Source: Acorus gramineus (taxonomy: Eukaryota; Streptophyta; Magnoliopsida; Acorales; Acoraceae). Taken from it: DNA of 64,000 bases. The stretch spans positions 392,825-456,824 of the forward strand of contig JAUJYN010000057.1 in the NCBI GenBank assembly GCA_030737835.1, in the 5' to 3' direction. Positions 32,661 to 43,811 of this stretch are shown here, one piece after another. How positions within the stretch are numbered: the first letter of the stretch is position 1; the number at the start of each line of letters is the position of its first letter. The position numbers and the translations under genes are program-made. Under the pieces are notes generated by a model that worked only from the letters and a program-made list of their open reading frames with translations, did not search any database and was not told where the DNA came from.

Positions 32661-32879
32661 ACATCTCAAAGTTCTGAGGGGAGTATGCAACAAAAGTTAT
32701 TCGAAGAGCAAAAGAAAGTAAAGCTCGAATAATGGGTTTTCAAAAAGAGTGTGAAAGTTATAAACAGAATATGCAAATATTACTTTCTGGTAATTTTGTT
32801 AATCAACAGTTGTGATTTAAACAGCAGATAATTTAAATATGTGATGGTGATTTAAATAGCATATATAATTCTAAAATTC

Positions 32880-33450
32880 ACTGTAATGCTTCTTCTGTAC
32901 ACTGTTATGCTCATAATGTACACTGTTATAATTTTTGTTATGTTGGGAGGGAAGGAAAACAAAGAAGAGATGAGGCTGGGGTTAAAAATGGAAGAACAAA
33001 TGATATGGTTAACTGAGGATGGATGGAAGAACCTAAACAAAATAGATGGATGGATGGAGGGATCTAAAGAAAAGTAAAAAAAAGTCAAGGGACCTATTGT
33101 TATTACAGTGGTATCCCCAGGGACCTCTAATTAATTTTCCCAAAAATAATAATAATAATTAATAAATATTGTTTATAAAATATTTGAAAAAAAATAAGTA
33201 TGAAATTAATTAGGGGTCCATGGGAATACCACTTTAAGTCACTATTTTTTTACTTTTTTTTTTGTCCCTTCACTCATCCATCAATTTTGTTTAGGTCCTC
33301 CCATCCATCCTTATTTGATCTTACAATTTTTTCTTCTCTTTTTTAACATCTGCCCCATCTCTTCTTTGTTTTTCTCCCCTCCCAAGATAACAGAAAATAT
33401 AACAGTGTATGGAGGAGAATGACAGTATAAAAGAGGAGCATAATAGTACA
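32880..33450. repeat. large inverted repeat (arms ~250 bp, spacer ~65 bp)
   Basis: 32880-33137 and the complement of 33203-33450 share, in order: GAAAATTAATTAG.GGTCC, GGAATACCACT, GTCCCTT.ACT, TTTTGTTTAGGT, CCATCCATCC, CATCTCTTCTTTG, CCCTCCCAA and AACAGTGTA. The similarity looks like roughly three quarters. This fits two head-to-head MULE termini of one family or a foldback element. Similar GAAATTAATTAGGGG termini occur at about 35290 (inverted), 35860 and 59893. Confidence 0.75.
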
Positions 33451-33624
33451 TTTTGAAGATACATCTGCTATTAGTATTCTTTGCCTATGCTGAAATGCAG
33501 AAATCATAAGTGATTTTAGAATTCTTATTTAATCATCCAAGCAGGCAATTGTCATTTATAGAAACAAAGTACAAAATGATGCGCATGTTCACACGTACAG
33601 ATAGACACAAAGTTATATGTGTAA

Positions 33625-34677
33625 GAGCATCTTCAATCTTATACTCAAACATTTATCTAAATTTAAATTTAAGTAAAAGTCATCAAAAACTTTCTCCAAC
33701 CATTTACTCATATCAAATCAAGTTTTTATTCAAATCTTTATCCAAATTAAGGGAGATCCAAATTTTCAACGTATCTTTTTTTCTTTTATCTCTACATTTT
33801 ATTCCAATGGGATATTTTTTTTCCTTTAACTTCACCTTTAGTTGAATTATATTAGATATCTTCCCACCCCCCAACATTTTTACCATCTCTTGAAACCAAA
33901 AAAAAAAAGTGGTCTTCTTTTTTAAGTTTTTATCTTTGTTTCTTAATTTCTCATTTTTACTCCAATAAAAATAATTATTTTTACCTTTTTAAAAAAATTG
34001 GATAATTATAATTTTTAAATTTAAATAACTTGAAGTGAATAAAAATTGATTAGTAAAAATGTTTGAGGAAAGACTTTGAAAATGTTTATAGAAAATAATT
34101 AAAAGAAGATATGAAATTTTTAAAAGATTTGAGTAAAATACAAATTGATGGTTGGAGACACATCATATCAAATATGGTTGCAACTCGGACGGGTTGGGTT
34201 CGGGTTGACCCCAACCCGAACCTAACCCGAATTCTAAACTACTCAACCCTAATCGACACAACCCGATTTTCAACCCGGATTGGACTAACCCGAACTCAAC
34301 CCGTAATTAAGTAAACCAACTCGATCCAACCCGATTTTCTAACATGATGTGCAAATTAAATAAACCAACCCGACCCAACCCGTAAGATTAGTTATGTTTA
34401 CCTAAAATTTGAACTGCCCATATTAGAAACTATATAATGAACAGCTATAATATCTTTTTTTAAACTATTAATTTACGAGTTTGGGTTGGGTCGGGTTGCG
34501 AGTGAGCCAACCTAAATCCAACCCGATTTGGCTAACTCAACCCATGTAAAAATCGGGTTCAACCCGTCAGATTAGGGTTCAACCCAACCCAAGTTGCAGT
34601 CCTAATATCAAATCAAGCTTTTACTTAAATTTTAAATAAAATTTGAGTATAAGTTTGAATAAGGGCCGGAGATGGCC
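33625..34677. mobile_element. Tourist/PIF-Harbinger-like MITE with TAA duplication
   Basis: The left end GAGCATCTTCAATCTTATAC and the complement of the right end GGCCATCTCCGGCCCTTATTC form imperfect TIRs that continue with CAAAC and TCAAATCAAG inside. TAA flanks both ends (33622-33624 and 34678-34680). Without the nested hAT element it is about 620 bp. No transposase is present, so it is non-autonomous. Confidence 0.75.
34173..34604. mobile_element. hAT-like non-autonomous element nested in the MITE
   Basis: Termini TATGGTTGCAACTCGG and, on the complement, TAGGACTGCAACTTGG are inverted copies, flanked by the 8-bp duplication ATATCAAA (34165-34172 and 34605-34612). The interior is full of ACCCGACCCAACCCG-type repeats in both orientations. 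No coding capacity. Confidence 0.75.
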
Positions 34678-34689
34678 TAAGGTATAAAA

Positions 34690-36530
34690 TACAAACGGAG
34701 CCTATATCCACATTATGTATGCTATATATTGCTATTATATACATACAGAGAGCAATCCAACCCGCACCAGTTTCAATGTTTATTGCATATGGTGTCTCCC
34801 CTATAGCTTCTGGATTTTGTTAGTGGATTTTGTTAGTGTTATTTGCTTGGGCACTCATTCTAGGATCACAATAAACTCATTGTAAGAACAAAAAACCAAT
34901 TATATCAATCAATTCCACACAAAAAAAACACAAAAAACTTTTATTCCACAGATTACTCATCCATATCAGCATTTCACAGTAGAATCTTCATAGCAACTAC
35001 AAAGAAAGAGTGAGATAGAATGACAGAGAGAAGGGGGACTTCACCTTCTCGAGCTTCTTAATCTCAGACTGTAAGGAGGGAGAGGATGTGGGGGTTATTC
35101 GTGGCCAATTGGAGCTCTCAGAGCTCCACGAGAGACTTGACCCTCTAGAGCTTCTCGGTCTCGCTCGAGAGAGCTCCGACGAGGGGTCCTACGCTCACAT
35201 TGACGACCGCTAGATCTTCTCGCAAAACAATATAGGGATTAATGGTTAATAAATGGGTATTCTCATATGCCCCTAATTAATTTGCCCAAAAAATATCATA
35301 ACAAACAATATTAAAAAAATCATATTTAGTTAAGAAATTGTGAACAACAATGTACATTTTTTGAATTTCGTCTTATTAATTTTGTTAGTCTCCAACAACT
35401 TATTGATTTTAATAGTCTGAATAATCCCAATCTGAACCAGCAATATCCTCTCATTCATTTTCATTTTTTTTTATATTGTTTCATTACAGTTATAATCCTA
35501 ATTTACGTAATGATGAAAAATTAATTCTATATTTTTTGCATTTGGATTTTTTTTTCTTTTTTAAAATACTCATTTTTCTATTGCTTTTTGTGTCGTTTTC
35601 TAGTTTTAATTTATTATTTTTTTCTATTTTATGGGTAGATAGCCTTGTTTTTATTTGATTTTATAAAGAAGATGAACTTTTCATTAAGGAATTTTTTATT
35701 TTATTTTTTACATTCCTTGTAAAAAAAAAGTTGATCATCCTTTCTTAATTTTGAATTAAATGATACTTTTTGTTGTTTTTTTTTTATTTTCATGATTTAA
35801 AAGATTAATTTTAAAAATTATGCAAAAAATTATGTTGTTGGTGATCAAAAAAATATTTGGGAAATTAATTAGGAGTCTTTGTGGTCACCTATCTATTTTT
35901 TTAGATCCCTGAAATTTTTAAGTTTTTTTTTTTTACGTCTCTAAAGCTGTGAAAAATTATCTTTAGGTCCCTCCAGCCGGATGCTTTTCAAAAATACAGA
36001 AAATGCCCTCTACACAATTATTTTAGTACATTGTTAACACTCCCAAGTCCATTGTTAAGTTGTCAATCTCATGGTTGGTCCTAGACTTTTTATGATTCTA
36101 CATTGATGCAATTTTTTTTTCCAGAACCGTTTCATGTTGGAAGCAAACCTAGATAGATTATGCATTTGTATGAAGCACAATCTCATTTTCATATTGATAA
36201 ATTTCTGATAATATTTGTAAGAGATTATAATTTTCTTTCTTTTTGTGAAGAAACTCCATTTTTCAAAAATCCAAAAGAAAACCACCTTCCTACAAATCAA
36301 GTTTGAAACCATCTCTTTGGAAAGAAAAATATTACTCTCAGTCACATTTGTAGTCCAAAACGCAGATCGCATTTGTTTTCATTTTTTTTTAAATCATATA
36401 TATTATCTAATGAAGTATGTACTTTTAAAAAATAAAGTATATATTTCACGAATTGAATGGTATCATATATAAAAAATAATAATTTTTTAATAAAATAAAT
36501 ATATATCTAATCACAGTGAGTGAAGAGGAC
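34690..36530. other. AT-rich intergenic DNA with decayed MULE termini
   Basis: MULE-type ends (…CCCCTAATTAATTTGCCC near 35268-35288 and GGGAAATTAATTAGGAGTC near 35859-35877, both related to the inverted repeat at 33.1 kb). A short GC-richer stretch at 35030-35215 reads about 40 codons on plus (GQLELSELHERLDPLELLG, stop at about 35212) and could be a captured exon, but I cannot identify it. The rest shows nothing I can support. Confidence 0.4.
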
Positions 36531-36533
36531 TGA

Positions 36534-37338
36534 GGGTGGCACTACTTGCGCCCCTCTAATTTAATTAACATTCATCCAATAAGTATTCCCCCCATCTCAT
36601 ATAAACTAAAATATACATCTTTCCTTGCGCGGGAAAGAAGACAAAGGAGAAGATCGTACAATTTGTTGACGTGTTAGCAACTAATTTTATTTATTGTTGA
36701 TAAAGTCATTGACTTCATATATGTCAACAATTAACAAGATTTTAAAAAAAAAGTCCAGTAATGTCACATTACATGTGTCGATATATACACACTATCGACT
36801 TCCTCATTGTTGTTCCTTACGAATTCGTTACAACTTGGTTTTTTTTTTAATCCATTGACATTACTGGTGTAGATTATATCTAAGCATGTTGACCCCCGGT
36901 GTGTCGAGATGTTCAATACAATAAACCCGACTTCCTGTTAACAAATAGGTAAACCACTAGATCTTCCTTTTTTCTCTCTCATTCTCTCCCTCTCATGTCT
37001 CCCCTCTCTTTCACTCTCCCCTTTCTCTTTCAGTCTCACCATATCAGGCTTGCCTACTCCCCCCTCACTCTCACCAAATCAGCCTCCCCTACCCCCCCCC
37101 CTCCTCACGCTCCCTCTCTCCCCTATCACACCCGACCCCTTCTTTCACACAAATCCTACATCCGACTCTCTCACTCTCACCAAATCAATGGTGCAAAGAG
37201 GCATATGGGTGTGAGAGAGACATGGGTGGTTGATTTGAGGGGGGGCGTCGAAATTGTTTAGAATTAGGTTTTATATATGGGGGGCTTATTTACAAGGGGG
37301 CTTACTTATAGATTAGATGGGCGCAAATAGTGCCACCC
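36534..37338. mobile_element. TIR element, GGGTGG family member 1
   Basis: GGGTGGCACTACTTGCGCCC at the left and, on the complement, GGGTGGCACTATTTGCGCCC at the right are nearly perfect inverted repeats. Weaker matching continues for about 75 bp (CTAAT, ATAAG, CCCCCCAT). It is about 805 bp long and holds a CT-rich low-complexity core. No matching TSD could be read. The same termini, diverged, occur at 40.1-40.8, 40.8-45.5 and 45.5-47.0 kb. Confidence 0.75.
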
Positions 37339-40083
37339 TTTGGATAATTATTCAAATTCGAATCCAGATTTTTAGATTGGATATAGATGCTCAATATGAA
37401 TATTCGTCAGATATCGGATACTGATATTTTTTTCAAATTTTCAGTTCTAATACAAATACGGATATGGGTCTATATGATCCGTATCCGCTCCATTGTCAGG
37501 TTTAGCTGCATTTACATTACTAAACTCACTGGAAAAAAAACCATTGCTTTAAAAATAATTACCATGGCCAACAATTTTATCAGCTTATATGTATGCACAC
37601 AAATATTCTTACTTAAGTTGAAGTAAAAGAAGCCAATTCCAGCAAGATTGCCTTTAAAGACTCCTTCATCTATCTCTCAGACCTTGAAGTGAAAAAAATT
37701 GAAATTTTCAAAAAAGATGGAGACACAGTTGGTCCCAGAGTGGAAGGACGCATATGTTGATTACTGATAGTTGGAAAAAACATTAGAGTTCTAAAAGACT
37801 CCAACCATCAATAAAAAGCTCAATAGCTCCTCAGCTTCTTCGACTTCCACGGTTCATGTTCTAAATGGAGGAGAAGCCATCAGTGAACCTCCTCTTGAGA
37901 ACCTAAACTTGAAGTGGTGTAAGTCGGAGAAGCTGAATGAGCTATTGAGCATTGAGCTTTGTATCGATTGTTGGAGTCTTTTGCAACTCCTTGATCTTCT
38001 TGATAATTTTTTCAATTGTCAATAGTCGACATAAGTGCCATTTCACTTTGGGATCAATTGTGCATCTAGCTTCTTTGAAAACTTTTTTTTCTTCTTTCAT
38101 TTCGACCTTTGAGATAGAGATGAAGAGGTTATCAAAGACAATCTTGCTAACACTCTCACTATTTTTACTATAACTTAAGTTTGAATGACAACTCCTCCAT
38201 ATCTCTTCTCCATATGCATTGAATTGATTTTTGCGTATAGTATGATTCTTATTTTTATAATGTAACAATATGGTGCCTTTGTGGTAGTAGACACAAAGGA
38301 GGGAATGGAAAAGACAAAAAAAAAAAAAACAGAGAAGGAGGATGAGTATATTCCAAAATGAATAATAGTATGAAAATGACATGGTATTTATTTTAGTCTT
38401 TTTTATGGATTTCTTCATTGCAATGCCTTCATTTTATAGTCATCTTCTCTTGCGGATTTCAAATGTTTTAAAATCCAATGTCACATCATCTTTTTTAAGT
38501 GAAATATTACTCTTACTTTATTCCTTATTGGAGCATCTTATTTTTGTGTTGTTTCTTCTTCGGTGAAGTATCTTCAATTATGCATATGCAACTTAAATAT
38601 AATAAATTATAACTAATAGATTTTATAGAGTATTTTTTGAATATATTTCCTCCTCACAATGTCTTCTACTTTTATAGCTATCTTCTCCTACATATTTTAA
38701 AATCTTTAAAATATAATGTCACATCTTTTTTTTTTAGTGGAACTTTTACTTTTTACTTTATTTTTTATTGGAGAATCTTACTTTTAACTTATCTTCTTTT
38801 AAGTGGAGTTTGTTTAACTATAGAGCATCTTTCTTTTAACTTTTTTTTTAGAACATTATCATTAGGAAGGGATTTAGTGAAAAACATCTTAAACTACAAA
38901 AGAGATTTTTGTGAGTGAAGTAAATATAAAATCCGTAATGGTAATTTTTCCTTTCTGTCTTATTCTCCTCCAACTTTTTCCGATTCTTCATCCTTTCGTT
39001 GGATCATTTTCATCTCCAAAAAAGCATGTTGTTATGTCATAATTCTTAAAATTATCTCATTATTTCCCTTGTGAAGTAGTGGCCACTATTCTCCGATAGT
39101 TTGATGTCATTTTTTTCCTAATTGATTGATTTTCTCCTTTAAACATTAATTTGTTCATAAAATTTAGTTCAATTATTTCTTTATTAAGCTTGGGAAAATA
39201 TCTTCTAGTCCCATAAAGTCATTTACTTGTTAAATGTAGTTCATCATTTGTATATATATTTTATTAGATGTGGAGAGAATTTCTTTTTCAACTTAAATCT
39301 CTTCAAGCGATTCCATTACACTCTAATTTCATTATGACACTTTAAATAAATATAATTTTCAAGATTATGAGTTATTCATATAGATGACTATCTCTGCATC
39401 GAATACAGCATCCACCATTGTTATAAGTTATAAAAATACGGTGTTTGAAGAGCTGACAAAATAATGTTTTTCAAACCACGGGTTTTGGGGGTCAATTTCG
39501 AAAAACACGCGTTTAGATATTGAATCTGAATGACCTTAAAAAGAAAGAAGAATATTACATCCAATGGTTTTCACAATTCCAAATGCAGTTTGCCAATAGT
39601 TTTTTTTTTTAATCATACATCTGTGACACAATCCCATATATTTATATTACCCACCGTGAAATGAATAGATACGAAAAAATACATAATTAATAGCACATAA
39701 AAAAACTAGTACTAAAAAAAATAATTATATTTTTTAGAATATATCTAAATTAAACCCCAAGTAAGGCAATGTACATCAAAACTTGAAAGCCATGCCTAAA
39801 AAATTCAAGCTATTGAAAATCGAAGAGCATCAGCTAAAAGACAAGGGGTGCTAATAATAACTCCTTTATTTTTTCGACTTTATATATTTGAGACTTCTAT
39901 ATTAAATGCATAAAATGGGTTGGATGTAAAAATAGTCCACGGCATTATCTGGATGTGATCCGTGATTTTTTGTCGGGTCATCTCATTGATCGAGCAAATT
40001 TTAACAAACTTCTCACCCAAGTTTCATGTGTTTAATGTAAATGTTACTATGTTTATCTGTGTTTTGTGGGGACAATGTATTTT
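37339..40083. other. AT-rich intergenic DNA with local repeats
   Basis: Three structures are visible. Near 37380-37480 are nested GATATCGGATA/GGATATGGG-type pairs. At 37797-37845 and 37922-37978 is an inverted repeat with CTCCAAC..TC.AT and CTCAATAGCTC. At about 38408-38570 and 38650-38815 is a diverged direct duplication (ATGTCACATC, TTATTGGAG.ATCTTA, CTTCTTT). No gene is recognised. Small frames here are AT-rich and unsupported. Confidence 0.5.
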
Positions 40084-40084
40084 G

Positions 40085-40776
40085 GGGGGTTCTATCTGCG
40101 TTTCTTTAAATTGCAAGTTAGCCCCCTTATATGAATTGTATTATAAAAGCTCCATTTAAATTTACTTAATAAGTACGCCCCCCATCCAATTTTATTGAAA
40201 CTGCCCTCCATGTTGAAAGAGAACTCATCGGCTTCCAATCCACTGCCGATTTGGCTCGCGTCAACAAAAAACTTGGCGAGTTGTAGTCTAGGCACGAACT
40301 GAGGGCGTTCTGGATGAACCTATTGAAAAACTTCTCCCTTCCCTCCTTGTAAGGCGAAGAGAAAGAAGGAGGGGAAGAGGAGGAGCAAATGTCGCGTTGG
40401 ATCCTCGAGCTTGGCAAAGACGGACTCATGGAGGATTCGATGGTCACCAGACCCTAAAACATCGAGATGAGACTCATCCAGTGGTCCCTACTACACTTGA
40501 AGGAGAAGTAGTAGTCAAAGGAGCTGCTGAGGTCATCTGACTTGTGGTGGTGGTTGTAGGAGAAGATAACGCCAATGGATGAAGAGGAGGTAGAGGCGGA
40601 TGCGGAGGAGACGAACCGGGAGAGGCCCTGAGAGAGGATTTGATGTGAGGGGCATGATCATTGTTTGAATTTGGGATCAATATACAAGGGGGCTTTTCTA
40701 CATTAAGTAATCAAAATGTGAGGAGCTTATTAACAAGAGTGGTTTACTTATAATTTAAAGGTGTGCAAATGGACTA
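40085..40776. mobile_element. TIR element, GGGTGG family member 2 (degenerate)
   Basis: The left part (TGCGTTTCTTTAAATTGCAAG, GCCCCC, ACTTAATAAGTACGCCCCCC) and the complement of the right part (TGCACACCTTTAAATTATAAG, ACTTAATGTAGAAAAGCCCCC) are inverted copies. The middle (40200-40680) is GC-richer with open frames on minus of 60-93 codons, so it may contain captured gene pieces. I cannot name them. Confidence 0.6.
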
Positions 40777-42241
40777 ATGATGTATGGGTGGTTCTATTGA
40801 GCCCCTCCAATACGTAAGTAAACATTCTTTAAATGCATTTTATTGCTAAAGATTCATTTAAATATTCTTAATAAATGTGCCCCCCAATATAAGTAAGCTT
40901 ACCTATTTTTTTGAAAAAATCTTCAATATTATTTTAATAAGCATGCCCCCCATCTCATATAAATTAAATATATATATTCTTCCTTGTGCGAACAAGGAGG
41001 AGAACCAAATAATGAGGTACAGAGTTTATATAGGGTTTGAATTTTTATTTTTTAGGTTTTAGGGTTTTGAGGATTTGTGTGTTTTTTTGCATAAATAGTA
41101 GATTCTCCTATTGTTTTATATTTACATTAATTTTTATTTATTATAATATTTTAGTTAGGGTTGTCGGTATTTTTTAACATAGTCAACATCACAAATTATG
41201 ATCATGTTGACAATGAATGCGTCGATGCCATTACTGGCAATTGAAATCATGTAAATATCAACAATTGCATTGTCAACAGTCGTGTGTGAAGAACACAATT
41301 GACAATGTGAGTGTCAATTCTCGTAGAATCAGGTAAACCAATGTTTTTGTTCCAGTATTCCATGAAAGGAAATCCCAAATTAAAAAGAACATCATCTAAA
41401 AACTCATAACTCTTATTATAATAAACCTCAAAGGGCCGCCACTAAATTTTCTCATCTACTCGTCTTGTTGTTTATTCTTGGAGCCCTTGCTTTTCTTCTT
41501 CTCTTTCTTCTCACTCTTCTCTGCATCCTCACAGTTGACTTCCACCATGGAACCGTCAAGCCTCACCACTCCCCTTGCTCTTCTTCTCCTTCTCAGCCTT
41601 CTCCTCTCCATCAGATTATCCTACCAACTCCCCTTTATGTCATGCCCTAAGAGAGGCTGTCTCCAAGGGGTGACACGTGAACGATACCCAGTATATCATA
41701 ATCAGAACAAATCATAAAGAATAAATGATTGAAGCACAATAGACAACAGTGGAAGGGTATATGAGTAAATAAATGAACAATACAAGGCCATGGAACATAT
41801 AATAGTGGCCCTCAGAAGAATACACAATCACTGTCCCGTGTGAACATAAGTCATAATTACAAATACAGTCAAATACATACCAATAACAACAAAACACTTC
41901 GTACAAAAAAATAACAGGAAGTTGATAGGCTCACCAATTCAGCAAGAGGCGCACAAATCCTTCAACCACACCCAACTCACCGATCCTGTGCAACACCTGG
42001 ATGAGACCCATAAAAATAGGGTGTAAGCCAGTGAAGGCCTAGTAAATTAAAACCTAACCACAAGGCATCTCACAGTACAATTCCCAACACATCAAAAAAT
42101 GTACATAAATAACTATCAAGTATAAGCCGACCAGCCTGCGTCCCATACCACAGGAGGCCAACTCACCTCATTATGTCCCTAACATAAAGACAGATTCGTC
42201 TGCGTCCCATACCACAGGGGATCCATCCCATGTTAGCAATG

Positions 42242-42242
<1 letters not shown>

Positions 42243-42335
<93 letters not shown>
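42243..42335. repeat. (TA)n microsatellite
   Basis: About 93 bp of perfect alternating TA within solo LTR E. Open frames across it encode only Ile-Tyr repeats and are not genes. Confidence 0.97.
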
Positions 42336-42337
<2 letters not shown>

Positions 42338-42545
42338 TAGTGACTGAAATGCCACTACACACAAATGTCTCACAGTTCCTCCTGTTGCGCAGTGACTTCT
42401 CTTAGGCGACCCATTTCTACAAATGCATCGGCTCGGCCAATATAGGGAGTACCACTCCACCCGTCAAATCCACCAAAGCCCGACTACAATACAAACCGCA
42501 TCAATGGATCCCGCCCTAGACTCCATCACTTTGCGAACAGGGCCG

Positions 42546-42875
42546 ACAAACCCAGTATCTTGGCTAAGGCTCTCCGTCATCCAACCACTCTGACGCGTAG
42601 CCGATTTGAACTATCGGATACTGTGGGCGTCCAAGATAAACCTTGAAAACGCTCCCCTCGTGAAGGACACCCAGAATTTACCCTCACCTCAACTGACTCA
42701 CATGAAGCATCTCAATGCAAAACTGAACCGCCAAACCCAGTGTCTTGGCTAAGGCTCTCTGTCATCCAACCACTCTGACGCGTAGCCGATTTGAAGTATC
42801 GGATACCATGGGACCTCGAAAACGCTCCTCTCGTGAAGGACACCCAGAGTTTACCCTCACCTCAGCTGCATGTTC
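42546..42875. repeat. 184-bp tandem duplication in solo LTR E
   Basis: CTTGGCTAAGGCTCTC, GTCATCCAACCACTCTGACG and CTCGTGAAGGACACCCAGA all occur twice in the same order, 42550-42690 and 42734-42870, with few differences. Confidence 0.9.
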
Positions 42876-43593
42876 GCACTCATAACTCACACGAACTATC
42901 ATAATTAAGCCACCCCAAACATGCTCGACACACACTGGTCGAGGACCTACGTTGTAAACCACAACATGCAATAGGATCTGACCCATACGATCAAACCCCT
43001 ATCCTTAGCAATGTCTTTAACCAGATCATTAGACAAAGATCTATAAATCATGCTGAGACCAGAACATAAAATGCAATTGATAAAGTAATAGATCATGATC
43101 ATGCATTCAGGATGATAATATTAAATCCTCCATTTAACTACATATTCCAGGTTAATTATATATAGCAAGATAAACATGAACTTCAATTACAATCTACTTA
43201 ACCATGTCATATTATCATTTATGGATGCCACCATAGTCATGCATACTAGATTAAGATCAGAGATACCATAAACATGACTTAGCATGGAACTATACTATCA
43301 GAATGCAAAGTTAGGTCCACTCACTGATACAAGTACTGCGTCCCGCAATGAATCGCACGCCTCGGATAGTCCAATGGTAGCGTGATCACTACTGGACTCG
43401 TGGAAGCATAGCCATTCCCACCACAAGATCACCACATTTCCTCACATTGAGGAAACCCCTCTGACAGACAAACATCATCTACTCAGCCAAGAAATACAAC
43501 ATCCATGCATAAAAAAAATAATACAGAACATATCCTAAGATCCTAACCAACAAATGCAAAATACACCCTATACCTCCAACTACTAAATCAATT

Positions 43594-43811
43594 TGTGACA
43601 CCCGGCCCATTGAGGTGGAGGTCCAACAGTTCCAAGAGGCCCATGGATTGGGTGAGGGTGAGGGTGTTTAGTCTCACATCGCCTAATGGGAGAAGATAGT
43701 CTGTGTTTATATGTGAGCACAGCTCTTACACACCAAGACGCATTTTAAAGCCGTGAGCTTATTTAGGGGCAAAGAGAACAATTTCTTGTCGTGTAAGCCT
43801 GGGGCATTACA
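43594..43811 (+). mobile_element. TRIM-type solo LTR (218 bp) nested in solo LTR E
   Basis: TGTGACACCCGG to GGGGCATTACA, flanked by CAATT at 43589-43593 and 43812-43816. TTTAGTCTCACATCGCCTAA near 43660-43690 is the kind of AGTCCCACATCG block seen in terminal-repeat-in-miniature elements. It is the third level of nesting here: Pack-MULE, then gypsy solo LTR, then TRIM. Confidence 0.8.

Noticed and set aside
38381-38918. Hydrophobic frames at 38381 and 38637
   Set aside because: They lie in a diverged direct duplication of T-rich DNA. Phe/Leu/Tyr runs arise from poly-T, and there is no other support.
42171-42460. Two frames that encode long Ile-Tyr repeats
   Set aside because: They are direct translations of the (TA)n microsatellite.
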